DNA of 64,000 nt, taken from Rhodococcus sp. HM1 (lineage in GTDB: Bacteria > Actinomycetota > Actinomycetes > Mycobacteriales > Mycobacteriaceae). Of this stretch, positions 1-11,052 are shown one piece after another. The position numbers and the translations under genes are program-made. Under the pieces are notes generated by a model. That model saw only the letters and a program-made list of their open reading frames with translations, had not been told where the DNA came from and made no database searches. The first letter of the stretch is position 1, and each line of letters begins with the position of its first letter. The DNA lies in the NCBI RefSeq assembly GCF_023218075.1, contig NZ_JALPTB010000020.1:1-64000 (forward strand). The letters run 5' to 3'.

Positions 1-932
1 GTGGTCAGGCGCGCGCGGGGGCGCGGCGGGGCCGGTGAGGCCATCGGGCGCAGTTCGATGATCGCGCTGAGCGGATCGGTGGACTCGCCGACCCGGCGGG
101 CATGGACCCGCACGTCGATCCCCTCGGCGAAGCGCAGCGGTGCTTCCCATTCGTCCTTGGCGGCCAGGTGGGTGCTGATCCAGTCCCAGATCATCATCTG
201 ATCGGTCGAATCCATCAACCGCGACACCGTCGGGGTCGCGATCACCGTGTCCCGGCTCATCGCCACGACCGCCGCGTGGCCGCGGCGTTTGCTGCGCATG
301 TATTCGCGCAGCAGGCTCTGCTCGCTTCTGGCGGACAACGCGAACAGTCGCTCTTCGATGTCGCGGACGGCCGACAGGACCAGCGGCGCCATCAGGTCGT
401 TGACATCGTCGACTGCGCAGGTGATGTCGAGGATGCCGGTCACCGCACGCGAGACCGGGTCGACGATCGGTGAACCGACGCAGGCGAGCGGGTGCAGCGA
501 CTCGAGCAGGTGTTCTTCACCGCGGACCCGGAACGCTTTGCGTTCTTCGAGTGCGGTTCCGATCCCGTTGGTTCCTGCGCACTCCTCGGCGAAGATGAAC
601 CCCGGTGCGACCTGGGCACGGTCGAGACGACCGAGCAGGGACCGCTGCCCGGCGCGGCGGTCGACGATGGTGGCGTCCTGGGACGCGAGCAAGATCGTCA
701 CCGGTGCGTCGGCGAGTTGATCGGCCAATCGATCGAGGACCGGCTGGGCCGCACGGACAAGTTTCGAGTCGGTGGGCGTATCGATATAGCGCAGACGAGA
801 ACCGTCCGGGGCCGCCCCGATTGCGCGGCACCGGCGCCACGACTGTTCGATCTCCGGTCGCACTCTCGGCACAGCATCGTCGTACCTGTCGGAACTGCGA
901 TCGTCTACTTGCATGCGGAACCGCTCGGTCAC
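1..932 (-). CDS. AcoR-like GAF-domain transcriptional activator (3' end outside window)
   Basis: Read on the minus strand from a GTG at 932, the frame stays open to the window edge, so the C-terminus (DNA-binding part) is missing. The translation has the GAF/sensor layout of AcoR-type activators: an N-terminal EIEQSWRRCRA segment, then AEECAGTNGIGTALEE and the HPLACVGSPIVDP stretch that ends the GAF core (about residues 115-165). This family activates catabolic operons, often together with sigma-54 or as a Fis-like activator; whether this one has an AAA+ domain cannot be seen. It lies downstream of, and co-oriented with, the acyl-CoA synthetase gene, so it probably controls that gene and/or the divergent SMP-30 operon. 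An ATG at 914 is an alternative start. Confidence 0.75.
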   Translation of the reverse strand, partial: MTERFRMQVDDRSSDRYDDAVPRVRPEIEQSWRRCRAIGAAPDGSRLRYIDTPTDSKLVRAAQPVLDRLADQLADAPVTILLASQDATIVDRRAGQRSLLGRLDRAQVAPGFIFAEECAGTNGIGTALEERKAFRVRGEEHLLESLHPLACVGSPIVDPVSRAVTGILDITCAVDDVNDLMAPLVLSAVRDIEERLFALSARSEQSLLREYMRSKRRGHAAVVAMSRDTVIATPTVSRLMDSTDQMMIWDWISTHLAAKDEWEAPLRFAEGIDVRVHARRVGESTDPLSAIIELRPMASPAPPRPRARLT

Positions 933-1013
933 GTCATCACCACCTCGAACACCTCACGGTCAGTACCAACATTATGTAAGCAAGATCACATGGATCATGA
1001 GTGTCCCAGAACG

Positions 1014-2594
1014 CTACACGAAGAACTTCTGGGCCCACATCCGGCGCATACGCACCTTGTCCAATTTGCCCACTGACGTCTTGGGGACCTCGTCCACCCG
1101 CACGAACGAGTCCGGGAGCCAGAACTTCGGCAAGGTCACCGCCAAGTGGGCCCGAAGCTGATCGTCGGAGACCTCCCCCGTCGTCCGAACCCACGCCACG
1201 GGGCGCTCCTGCCAGGTCTCGTGCGGTACCGCGATGACAGCGGCCTCCACCACCGCCGGATGCAGTAGCAGCTGGTTCTCGACCTCGACGGAAGAGATCC
1301 ATTCTCCTCCGCTCTTGATGAGGTCTTTGACCCGGTCGCGGATCTCCAGCCGGCCGTCCGGATGAATCACCGCGACGTCGCCGCTGCGCAACCAACCGGT
1401 GTCGAACGCCTCGGCGGCGCGGTCGTCATCAAGGTACGTACCGGTTACCCACGGCGAACGAACTTCCAGCTCTCCGGTGGTGAACCCATTCCACGGCAGC
1501 CTCCGCCCCTCCTCGTCGACGACACGCACCTGGAACAACGGCAAGGGCCTGCCTTGGCATTCGGCAGAGTTGCTGAACGTGCCCATGGGGGAGGTTTCGG
1601 TCATCCCCCACCCGTTGACGGTCACCACACCCTGCTCCGCCCACCACTTCACCAGCCCCGACGGCAGTACCTGCCCGCCCAACCACATAGTCTGCAGACT
1701 CCCGAGATCGTAGCGGTCGGGATCGGCATCGAACTGTGCCCGCATGAGCGCTGCCACAGCCGGCGCTCCGACGAAGACATCGGGTGTCTGCCCTGTGGTG
1801 ATGCGCAGCAATTCCGCCGGCGAGGGGTGCGGCCCGGGGAGAACGAGACGTGCACCCTGCAGCACCCCCGCGTACGGGACACCCCAACAGTGTACGTGGG
1901 ACATCTGCGTGGCAAGTAAGTACGAGTGTCTACCGTCGATCGCGACGCCTCCGGAAGCACTGATCGCCATCGCGTGCAGCACTGTACTTCGATGGCTGTA
2001 CACCACCCCCTTGGGCAGCCCGGTGGTGCCCGAGGTGAAGCAGATCGACGACGCGGTCGTCTCGTCGAACTCTGGGAATTCCTCGATCGGCACGGCATCG
2101 AGCAACAATCCGTCGAACGACCACCATGTCACCTCTGCAGGTACCGGATATTCGGCCCTCTCAAGATCACCGATGACCACCACATGCCTGATCCGCGGGA
2201 GACGCGGGAGAATCTCGAGGAGAACGGGCAACAGATCAGCGTCGATCAGAACCACCTCGTCCTCGGCTTTATCCATTGTGTAGGCAATGTGCTCGGGCGA
2301 CATCCGATGGTTGACCGTGTGCAGTACTGCCCCGCACGCAGGAACTGCGTAGTAGGCGACGAGATGCTCGAAGGTGTTCCATGCCAACGTCGCGACCCTG
2401 GTGCCGAACCCGATACCCAGATTCCCGAAGGAACCAGCAAACCGGCGTGCGGTCGCGCCGAGATCGCGGTAGGTGAATTCTCGGTCTCCGTGGGTCGCGT
2501 CGCACGAGACTCCGACCCGGTCGGCAAAGACGTTCTCAGCACGCCACAGCAGCGAGCTGATCAGCAGTGGACGATCCATCATCGTGGTGAGCAT
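1014..2594 (-). CDS. AMP-dependent acyl-CoA synthetase (FadD-like)
   Basis: A 526-residue adenylate-forming enzyme that would activate a carboxylic acid to its CoA thioester via an acyl-AMP. The P-loop TSGTTGLPKG lies at about 187-196, the NGWGMTETS motif at about 327-335, the RSGD hinge near 405, and the C-terminal catalytic lysine in SVGKLDK near 512. The start is supported by GGAGG eight bases upstream of the ATG at 2594. The N-terminal architecture resembles medium/long-chain FadD proteins rather than acetyl-CoA synthetases. It is co-oriented with the AcoR-like gene and divergent from the SMP-30 operon, which argues for a shared inducible pathway. The substrate is not predictable. Confidence 0.85.
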   Translation of the reverse strand: MLTTMMDRPLLISSLLWRAENVFADRVGVSCDATHGDREFTYRDLGATARRFAGSFGNLGIGFGTRVATLAWNTFEHLVAYYAVPACGAVLHTVNHRMSPEHIAYTMDKAEDEVVLIDADLLPVLLEILPRLPRIRHVVVIGDLERAEYPVPAEVTWWSFDGLLLDAVPIEEFPEFDETTASSICFTSGTTGLPKGVVYSHRSTVLHAMAISASGGVAIDGRHSYLLATQMSHVHCWGVPYAGVLQGARLVLPGPHPSPAELLRITTGQTPDVFVGAPAVAALMRAQFDADPDRYDLGSLQTMWLGGQVLPSGLVKWWAEQGVVTVNGWGMTETSPMGTFSNSAECQGRPLPLFQVRVVDEEGRRLPWNGFTTGELEVRSPWVTGTYLDDDRAAEAFDTGWLRSGDVAVIHPDGRLEIRDRVKDLIKSGGEWISSVEVENQLLLHPAVVEAAVIAVPHETWQERPVAWVRTTGEVSDDQLRAHLAVTLPKFWLPDSFVRVDEVPKTSVGKLDKVRMRRMWAQKFFV

Positions 2595-2674
2595 GGTGCA
2601 TTCCTCCGGATCCGGTGGGTGAGGGTACGACCAGCCTGCACATCAACCCTCACGCCGAACCGTCCGAATTCGCG

Positions 2675-2711
2675 ACAACGCCCGATGAACGCCTACGCAC
2701 TGTTGCGTTGT
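2675..2711. promoter_or_regulatory. Inverted repeat in divergent promoter region
   Basis: A perfect 7-bp inverted repeat (ACAACGC / GCGTTGT, 2675-2681 and 2705-2711) with a 23-base spacer lies between the divergent acyl-CoA synthetase and SMP-30 genes. It is a candidate activator or repressor site. The arms are short, so chance occurrence is possible. Confidence 0.22.
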
Positions 2712-2827
2712 GGGACACCTCGACCGCCGTGAGGATCCCGAGACTGGAGCCACCTCACCCGCATGGGCAGCCCGGCCGAAACCGGCCGAGTGCAGCGGGC
2801 GACGAGCGCAGGAAGAGAGGTACACCT

Positions 2828-4704
<1,877 letters not shown>

Positions 4705-4723
4705 TAGGCAAACGGGAGCAGTC

Positions 4724-5608
4724 ATGGAATACACCACTCTTCGCCACGAAGTCGAGGACGGCATCCTCACCGTCGTCCTCAACCGTCCCGACCATCTCAA
4801 CGCGTTCACCGTCGAGATGGCCGACGAACTCGAGCACATCTTCGTGTCGGTGAACAACGACGACGCGGTCCGGGCCGTGATCGTCACCGGAGCAGGGCGC
4901 GCTTTCTGCGCCGGCATGGACCTGTCGAGTGAGGGGAACGTGTTCGGACTCGACGAGTCGAAACGCCCCTCTCTTGCCGACATGAAGAATCTCGACGACC
5001 CCGAATTGCGCCGAATCCGCGACACGGGCGGTCGCGTCACCCTCGCGATCCATGCCTGCCGTAAACCGGTGATCGCCGCAATCAACGGCGCGGCCGTCGG
5101 AATCGGTGCAACCATGACGCTGGCGATGGACGCGCGCCTGATGTCGACTCGAGCGCGGTTCGGCCTGGTGTTCGGCAAGCTCGGAATCGTGCCCGAAGCG
5201 TGCTCGACATGGTTCCTTCCCCGGCTCGTCGGTATGCCTACTGCACTGGATCTGGTCTATAGGGCAGAGATCCTCGACGCCGAGGCCGCGTACATCGACG
5301 GGTTGGCGCAGGCGGTCCACGAGCCCGAGACGTTACTCAGCGAAGCGCGCGCATTGGCGAATGACTGGACCCGCGACCGCTCACCAGTCTCGGTGGCCCT
5401 GATGCGCCAGATGCTTCTACGGAACTCCGCCGCTGCCCACCCCGTAGACGCCCACCGCGTCGATTCCGTGGCCATGTTCTACACCAGCATCGGCGACGGC
5501 GCCGAGGGAGTGCGGGCCTTCCTCGACAAGCGCACACCCAAGTTCCACGAAAAAGCCTCAGTCATGCCGCCGTTCTACAAAGAGTGGATCGAGGCAACGA
5601 CACCGTGA
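4724..5608 (+). CDS. Enoyl-CoA hydratase/isomerase family protein
   Basis: A crotonase-fold protein of 294 residues. The oxyanion-hole loop GRAFCAGMDLS is near 60-70, the second oxyanion strand INGAAVGIGATMTLAMD near 122-138, and GIVPEACSTW provides an acidic residue at a catalytic position. The ATG at 4724 has GGGAG nine bases upstream and follows the upstream stop by 19 bases; the longer frame from 4661 overlaps the previous gene. The C-terminal FLDKRTPKF motif is typical. It is the third gene of the SMP-30 / NPD / crotonase operon and probably hydrates or isomerises an unsaturated acyl-CoA made by the divergent acyl-CoA synthetase pathway. Confidence 0.86.
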   Translation: MEYTTLRHEVEDGILTVVLNRPDHLNAFTVEMADELEHIFVSVNNDDAVRAVIVTGAGRAFCAGMDLSSEGNVFGLDESKRPSLADMKNLDDPELRRIRDTGGRVTLAIHACRKPVIAAINGAAVGIGATMTLAMDARLMSTRARFGLVFGKLGIVPEACSTWFLPRLVGMPTALDLVYRAEILDAEAAYIDGLAQAVHEPETLLSEARALANDWTRDRSPVSVALMRQMLLRNSAAAHPVDAHRVDSVAMFYTSIGDGAEGVRAFLDKRTPKFHEKASVMPPFYKEWIEATTP

Positions 5609-5654
5609 ACACCTACTGCAGCCCCGATCCAACCGACCGAACAAAGGAGGCCTC

Positions 5655-5837
5655 ATGAAGTGCACTGTCCTTATGCATCAGATCCGCCAGGAAATCGGAC
5701 TACCGTTCGGCGGCGACATCCCCGCTGGTTCGTCCGCATCTCTGATGGTCTCAGCGGATGCCCTGAGCGCGTGGGGTGCAGAGACTGAAGCGGCCGCCAC
5801 ACGAGAGTTGGCAACGATGCTCCATCATTGCCTCTGA
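5655..5837 (+). CDS. Small hypothetical ORF with strong ribosome-binding site
   Basis: Sixty residues beginning MKCTVLMHQIRQEIG, preceded by AAAGGAGG four bases upstream of the ATG, one of the best Shine-Dalgarno sequences in the window. It follows the crotonase by 46 bases on the same strand. I do not recognise the product. The excellent start followed by a short, unfamiliar frame that runs into the degenerate 5.8-8.3 kb region suggests the surviving N-terminus of a larger operon gene cut off by rearrangement. A genuine small protein is possible. Confidence 0.35.
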   Translation: MKCTVLMHQIRQEIGLPFGGDIPAGSSASLMVSADALSAWGAETEAAATRELATMLHHCL

Positions 5838-6152
5838 ATACCAAGCCTCCCACTTCAACACCTCGGTTCGTGGTGATCGACCCGTTTTGCATCAGCTGAA
5901 AGCCCTCGTGCTGCACTGGACCATTTGGCGCACATCGTCACGGCTGAGCCGTACCCGACGCTGCGGTCCTTCCATGAGCTCTCGAGCCAAGACCCTTGCC
6001 GCCACCGTCAGCGGCCACGAGGGATTCCAACCGAAGTGACCGCCCACCGACGTCCCCACCGTGGCGACGAGTCTCTCCTTACGTCGGTTCCGCGCGGGCC
6101 GAACCATCACTCCCACCCACGGTCCGCGCGACCTGACCAGAACGGGCTCACG
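5838..6152. other. No recognisable gene (degenerate DNA)
   Basis: All frames are short or without family resemblance. The stretch looks like eroded coding sequence downstream of the 0-5.8 kb catabolic operon and is continuous with the remnant-rich region that follows. Confidence 0.4.
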
Positions 6153-6263
6153 ATGAATACCACATCCTTCCTATCCGCCGCCGACGAGATTCTGCACCGC
6201 GCGGTGACCGCAGACGCACCAGTGCCCGGCGAATATGTTGCCTGCGTGGGGTTTCCACCTTGA
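6153..6263 (+). pseudogene. Possible N-terminal fragment of a serine hydrolase (beta-lactamase-like)
   Basis: An ATG at 6153 opens a frame starting MNTTSFLSAADEILHRAV followed by TADAPVPGEYVA, which resembles the first helix and the VPG motif at the start of class C-like beta-lactamase family hydrolases. The frame ends after 36 residues and the rest of the gene (SxxK, YxN) is absent. Recognition rests on a short stretch, so this is tentative. Confidence 0.22.
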
Positions 6264-6389
6264 CGGGGTTCGGTTTGGCGGTGGAGATCGGTGATTGGAG
6301 GGTCCGTGCAGCAGGTCGAGGGCGGCGACCTGCTCGTAGTCGTACATCCCAGGACTCGTAATCGTACATCTCAGGAGCTGATCCCACCG

Positions 6390-6649
6390 ATGCCATCTAC
6401 ACGTCCGACGCCGTCCCCGTCCCGGCATGTGCACTCAGCAGAGATCCTCGAGTTAGCTTCCCGATGGCTGCCGTACGGCGGGGCAGGGACGAGGACATTT
6501 TCATTCGTTTCGGCATCGGACCGAACGAATACTTCTCCCGTTTGATCATGTCCGTCAAGGAAAAGCCACGTAGCGGAATAGATTTACAGAAACTCATTAA
6601 ACTCGCTCGCAAGCGACTCCACTCACCGCCTGAACCAACCTCGATGTGA
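6390..6649 (+). pseudogene. Small helical protein gene interrupted by a frameshift
   Basis: From the ATG at 6390 the frame reads through SAEILELASRWLPYGGAG and then goes out of register near 6484 (around GGGGCAGGG); the adjacent frame continues DEDIFIRFGIGPNEYFSRL and ends KLARKRLHSPPEPTSM at 6649. The two halves together give about 86 residues with an arrangement like short actinobacterial DUF3263-type proteins (helix, loop, FGxxxxxYFxxL helix). The DNA is richer in A/T than its neighbours, suggesting later arrival. One base lost or gained in the G-run explains the break; a sequencing error is also possible. Confidence 0.35.
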
Positions 6650-6659
6650 GAGGTGACGT

Positions 6660-6945
6660 TATCCGCGGAACTTATCGAATAGGGTGCGCTGCACAGCAGG
6701 ATGCCCGTCACCGGTCTCGCGACGGCGATCACAGCGCGCTCGCGCATGGGGCGAGGCGGTCAAAGCAGCGACGGTCCACAACGTAACCAGCAGCAGCCAG
6801 CCGCCGGTTCTTCACTTTGCGTTGGATCACCGCCGAACACATCGGTCCGCTGTCACCGTCGTAACGCAGTGCCGGGGTTTCTTCCCATCCATCGCTGTGC
6901 GTCTCTTCCTTGTCGGGCTCGTGAGAGGCTGAAAAAGCAACGATC
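6660..6945 (-). mobile_element. IS110-family transposase remnant (C-terminal part)
   Basis: On the minus strand one frame gives VKNRRLAAAGYV and, after a one-base shift near 6780, WTVAALTASPHARARCDRRR and ETGDGHPAVQRTLFDKF, ending at about 6660. This is the conserved C-terminal transposase_20 region of IS110-type (DEDD) transposases: the VKNxRLxxAGYxW core, ASPxARAxYDRRRxxGDxH, and the LFNK segment. The N-terminal DEDD domain and the element ends are missing and a frameshift is present, so it is a dead remnant. It belongs to a different subgroup from the IS110 remnant near 34 kb, which retains other motifs. Confidence 0.6.
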
Positions 6946-6966
6946 CCCACCGGATGCCCACCGGTG

Positions 6967-7378
6967 GAGATCGTCAGGGCCGCTCAGACGAACGCCAGCT
7001 GGTTCTCTTCAGCTCGGCGCCGGTCAGCGCCTCGATCAGAGCCGACCCGGCGGCCAGGAACTCGGCGGGACCGGAGACAACACGGCTCAGGTCCGCGGCC
7101 CCTCCCCCGAATTCAGATAACTTCGCGCATTCGCCCGGTCCAATCCGTAGCGAGCGTCGTTCTCACACTAACGAAGCACCACCTCATCCGGTATCCAGGC
7201 CCGACGCACCGCACCGTCCGCAGCACCCACGACAGCGAAAAATCCACTGCTATCAGCAGAAACAACAGACCGTCGGACGACGCGTCCGACGTATACACCT
7301 GATGCGCCAGCTTGATATGCGCCGAACGCACCTGACCAGACCAATCCGAGAAGTCGGCCATGATCTCGGCAACCTCAC
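6967..7378. repeat. Direct repeat copy 1 of a ~410-bp segment (HEPN-like gene part)
   Basis: This segment matches 11135-11537 in the same orientation, with about 80-85% identity by eye and short indels, including shared blocks such as GATCGTCAGGGC at the left end, CCGTCCGCAGCACCCACGAC in the middle and CCAATCCGAGAAGTCGG at the right. The two copies flank the M20 and TRIC genes. The level of divergence argues for an old duplication or for two related genes inserted separately. Confidence 0.7.
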
Positions 7379-7619
7379 ACTCGACCGAGTCCTGTAGCTG
7401 CTCCGGGTGCCGGCGATACGGAAGCTCGCCGAAGTGGCTCAGGACCTTGTTCAGCGCTTTTCCGACTCTTCCCGGTCGAAACTCTTCTGCTCGAGCCTCT
7501 CCGCGCCGACTGCGCGTGCCGCGCGGCGAACATCTCTACGCGCCTTGCCGCTGAGTCCCGGAAAGCGGGAGGTAGCCGGATCCAGGCGCCGGTACAGTCC
7601 CTCCGCGACGGCACACATC
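6968..7619 (-). pseudogene. HEPN-like (possibly ApeA-type C-terminal) gene remnant, copy 1
   Basis: On the minus strand an ATG at 7619 starts MCAVAEGLYRRLDP; this frame runs to SFDREESEKR, where a one-base shift near 7455 leads into LNKVLSHFGELPYRRHPEQL and ADFSDWSGQVRSAHIKLAHQ. The order (long helix with LYRRL, a helical middle, then a WxxxVxxARNxxAHQ-type helix) resembles the HEPN RNase-like C-terminal domain seen in ApeA-type defence proteins. The catalytic R-x4-H of such domains (present as RNQLAH in copy 2) has become H-x4-H here, and further frame breaks follow. The N-terminal portion is missing. The assignment to HEPN is by motif only. Confidence 0.4.
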
Positions 7620-7713
7620 GTCAGTGCCTGTGCCTGGACGGCCCCGCGAACAGGGTCGCTACGGCGCTCGTCAACCCATCCTGAACCGTCCTGGACGAGG
7701 TGGAGGCTCCTGA

Positions 7714-8189
7714 TCCACCTGTGTCGACGTCTTCTCGCGCCGCATCTTGGGGTGGCGGGTGATGACGACGAAGGCCACCACGCTGGTCCACGGTGTTCCA
7801 GAGCAAGCCCTGTTCACGAGAAGACGAACTGATTTCCATTTCACCACAACAGGTTTGGTGCACCACTCCGATGCCGGAAGTCAATACACATCGCTGGCGT
7901 TCACCGAGGCTCTGGTCGAGTCGGGGATCGCTGGTTCCATCGGCAGCGTCGGCGACGCCCTCGACAACGCGCTGATGGAGTCGACGATCGGTCTCTACAA
8001 GACCGAGCTGATCGACCGGGCTCGGTCTGGTCCGGTCGAACCGAGGTCGAACGGGAGACCGCCGAGTGGGTCCGCTGGTTCAACGCGGACCGACTGCATT
8101 CCTCGATCGACTATCTCCCGCCGATCGAGTACGAGACGCGCTACCGTGAACAGCACCCCACCGCCGCCTCGATCCTCGCGGTGGCCTGA
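7714..8189 (+). mobile_element. IS3-family transposase OrfB remnant
   Basis: The frame from 7714 gives CVDVFSRRILGWRV, then GLVHHSDAGSQYTSLAFTEA and ALMESTIGLYKTELIDR, the classic rve (DDE integrase) core of IS3 OrfB with the second Asp in HHSDAGSQYTS and the Glu in MESTIGLYK. Near 8020 it shifts frame and resumes as EWVRWFNADRLHSSIDYLPP and YETRYREQHP, ending at the TGA at 8187. The N-terminal half including the first Asp is absent and OrfA is not visible, so the element is truncated and inactive. No intact terminal inverted repeats were found. Confidence 0.8.
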
Positions 8190-8360
8190 ACGAGGTCTCT
8201 ACCGGATCCAGGGCGGTTCATACCCCACCCGAGCTCACCGTGCCACACCCAGCACCGGACCCCATACCGACCACGACGTCACCGACCGTCGCCCACGGGT
8301 CGGTCGAACCACCCCGCGCGCCGCGGACATGCTCGAGACATGCAATGGGACAACGAAAGA

Positions 8361-9014
8361 TCACACCCGTTTCGGCGGTTCGGGGTCGTCGAACCCGTGC
8401 GGACCGGGCGCGTTGAGACCGTAACGCACACCGATCATTCGGATGATGAAACACATTGCCGCGGCGCCGAGCGCCGCGGGTAGGGTCGGTAGGTCCAGGC
8501 TTTCGCAGACTACGAGGACGGTCGCCGCAACCAACGCGGGAATGGCATAGAGTTCGCTGTTCAATACGACCGGTATACGGCCGATCAGCACGTCACGCAC
8601 GGTGCCACCACCGACCCCGGTGATCGTGCCGAGGATGATCGCCTGCACCGGACCGAGGCCGAAGTCGAGTGCCTTGCCCGCGCCGGTGACGGCGAACAGG
8701 CTCAAGCCTGCGGCGTCGAACATCGTGATGGGTGTGGACAGGCGTTCGAGCTTGCGGGCGAAGAACGCGAGGAGACTGCCGGCCGCGGCAACCGCAAGGT
8801 ACCGCCAGTCGCTGAACGTCGCGGGCGGCAGGTCGTCGATGAGGATGTCGCGGATGATGCCGCCACCCAGCGCGGTGATCATTCCAAGCGTCACGACCCC
8901 GACTATGTCGATCCGGGTGACGCGGACGGCGGTGAGCGCTCCGTTGAGGGCGAACGCGAACGTGCCGAGCAGGTCGAGCACGAGCAGCACCGTGCTCTGC
9001 GTGTTCACGTCCAC
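8361..9014 (-). CDS. Trimeric intracellular cation (TRIC) channel family protein (UPF0126/YicG)
   Basis: A 217-residue inner-membrane protein with about seven hydrophobic segments arranged as two similar three-helix halves. The signature glycine-rich kinks are visible in both halves: ALGGGIIRDILI near residue 48 and GVGGGTVRDVLIGRIP near 133. Bacterial and archaeal TRIC proteins are homotrimeric K+-permeable channels. Translation begins at a GTG 16 bases after the stop of the M20 hydrolase gene, so the two are probably co-transcribed. The protein is intact although it sits inside a remnant-rich neighbourhood. Confidence 0.88.
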   Translation of the reverse strand: MDVNTQSTVLLVLDLLGTFAFALNGALTAVRVTRIDIVGVVTLGMITALGGGIIRDILIDDLPPATFSDWRYLAVAAAGSLLAFFARKLERLSTPITMFDAAGLSLFAVTGAGKALDFGLGPVQAIILGTITGVGGGTVRDVLIGRIPVVLNSELYAIPALVAATVLVVCESLDLPTLPAALGAAAMCFIIRMIGVRYGLNAPGPHGFDDPEPPKRV

Positions 9015-9030
9015 GCGAGGTTCCCGCCCG

Positions 9031-10278
9031 TCATGGGTGTCCCAGGAACGTCCGTGCCGCGATGACCAGCGCTGCCGTTCCGGTGTCGAGGGTGGGTTGA
9101 ATCAGCGGTGCGAACGTCGCCGAGTGGTTGACGGGCACAGCATCGGCGACGCGTCCTTCGGCTTCGGCCTGGCGGTAGAGCTCGGGATCGGCGCCGCCGA
9201 TCCCCCAGTACGTGTACGGAAGGCCGAGCGCGCGTGGGATGTCGCTGAAGTCCTCACTGGCCGTCTGGAGAGGAAGTTCGCCGGCATCGTCGCCGAAGTG
9301 AGCGGCGAAGGCCGCGGCGACCTGTTCGGTGACCGCAGGGTCGTTGTCGGTTATCGGGTACTGGTCGAACAGTTCGAACTCGGGAGGTCGCGGTGAGCGG
9401 GACGCCTCGCACTCGGCTACGACGATGCGCTCGACGGCGGTGAGGATCGAGCGGCGGGTGTTCTCGTCGTAGGTGCGGATGTTGAGCAGGATCGTCGCCT
9501 CGTCCGGGATGACGTTGCTCTTCGTCCCCGCCTGCACACTGCCGACGGTGAGCACCGCCGGCTCCCCCGGCCGGGTCTCGCGGGCGATGATCGTCTGCAA
9601 CCTGATGACGATCATCGCGGCGAGCACCACCGGGTCGACGGAAGCTTGCGGCATCGACCCGTGCGCGCCCCGGCCGTGGAGGGTGATGCGCATGCTGTCC
9701 GCAGCGGAGAGAGTCGGACCGCTGCGGGTACCGACGAGACCGGCAGGGAAGGCGAGTACATGCTGGCACAGCGCCACGTCGACCTTCCCGACGATCCCGG
9801 CGAGCCCGTCGTCCACCATCCGGCGGGCACCATCCGCGACCTCCTCCCCGGGCTGGAACACCGCGACGAGCCTGCCCCGCCACTGCTCGCTCGTATGGGC
9901 CAGCAGTTCCACCGCACCGACCAAACACGCGACGTGCACGTCGTGCCCGCACGCGTGCATCACGGCAGTCTCGTTGCCGTCCGCGCCGGTCGCCGTCACC
10001 GCGCTGGCATAGTCCAGGCCGGTCTGCTCCCGGACCGGTAGAGCATCCATGTCGGCGCGCAACAACACACCCGGTCCGTCGCCGTTGTGCAGAACACCGA
10101 CGACGCCCGTGCCACCCACATCGGTGTGCACCTCGCATCCCGCGGCCCGCAATCGTTCGGCCACCTCGGCCGCGGTGCGCGTCTCCTGATGCGACAGCTC
10201 CGGATGGGCATGCAGATCGCGGTAAAAGTTCTCCTGCCACGTGCGGATCTCGTCCAGGCCCTGCAGAACCGCCACCAT
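9031..10278 (-). CDS. M20-family amidohydrolase (amino-acid N-acyl/IAA-type hydrolase)
   Basis: A 415-residue zinc-type aminoacylase. The metal-binding motif MHACGHDVHVA lies near 108-118, the PGEEVADGARRM segment near 145 contains the catalytic Glu, and EDFSDIPRALG near 355 provides the last ligand region; a dimerisation lid domain lies between. Family members hydrolyse N-acyl amino acids, hippurate or indole-acetyl-amino acids. I take the ATG at 10278 (DDMVAVLQ) because the typical N-terminal helix FYRDLHAHPELSHQE begins 18 residues later; the frame extends upstream to 10368 without similarity. The gene leads a two-gene unit with the TRIC gene. Confidence 0.87.
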   Translation of the reverse strand: MVAVLQGLDEIRTWQENFYRDLHAHPELSHQETRTAAEVAERLRAAGCEVHTDVGGTGVVGVLHNGDGPGVLLRADMDALPVREQTGLDYASAVTATGADGNETAVMHACGHDVHVACLVGAVELLAHTSEQWRGRLVAVFQPGEEVADGARRMVDDGLAGIVGKVDVALCQHVLAFPAGLVGTRSGPTLSAADSMRITLHGRGAHGSMPQASVDPVVLAAMIVIRLQTIIARETRPGEPAVLTVGSVQAGTKSNVIPDEATILLNIRTYDENTRRSILTAVERIVVAECEASRSPRPPEFELFDQYPITDNDPAVTEQVAAAFAAHFGDDAGELPLQTASEDFSDIPRALGLPYTYWGIGGADPELYRQAEAEGRVADAVPVNHSATFAPLIQPTLDTGTAALVIAARTFLGHP

Positions 10279-10368
10279 GTCGTCTCCCGATGCTCGATTC
10301 GGTGTTGTCACGACCGGATACCACGTACGACTACAACCAACCCGGCATGCAGCACCAGCCGAGAGCAA

Positions 10369-11052
10369 AGAGCTGATCCGGCACCGAGAGCGAGATGAAA
10401 GCGTGGGTGAACACCGAGGCCCACCCCGATACCGACGTCATCGAGAGCGTCCCGCCGCCCCGGGGCCTACCGGCTACGCACCTGCACAGACCTCGTCTCC
10501 ATGTCGGTGGCCGACGCCGCGCGCCGCTGCGCCGACCTCAGTCACCCCATACGACGTACCGCTGGAGGATCGGCACCCCACGGTCCGCTCCGGTTCAACT
10601 CCGAGCACGTATTCCCGGACGGGATCACTTACCGGGCGACCGATCGCTCCGCCATGATGTCGCGCCCAGAATGCGGCAGCAGCATCGTCGAATCGCGCTG
10701 CACCATCGCCGCTGTCGTCCAGCGCTGAGCGAGCCTGTCGGTCGCTTCGTACCGAGGCCACCGACGGATCACCCGTCGCAGCGAACGTCGTCCACACCAC
10801 GCGCATGGCGGCCGACAACCCAGCGAACCCGCCGGGTTGTCGGCATCGAACAGGTCCACAGCCGGAAGGACCGCCGCACCCCCGAACTGGCCGACTGGCC
10901 GAGTACGGTCACAGACCCGAGGACAACGCCCCAACATCACCCACCAGCACGCTCCCCTGTGCCCCGAGCCGGCCGAACTCCGCCACCCCCAGAACGCCAT
11001 CAACACCCCCGGTCTTCGGGCCGTCCCTTCACCAGCAAGGACACCTCGACAG
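10369..11052. other. No confident gene; possible carboxylesterase fragment
   Basis: Several frames are open here because of the high GC content but none has a family-like pattern along its length. On the minus strand near 10800 the frame gives MSAAMRVVWTTFAATGDPS, which resembles the C-terminal helix of type-B carboxylesterases (WxxFAxTGDPN), and the rest of that frame does not continue the family. I regard the interval as eroded DNA between the M20 gene and the second HEPN-like remnant. Confidence 0.3.
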
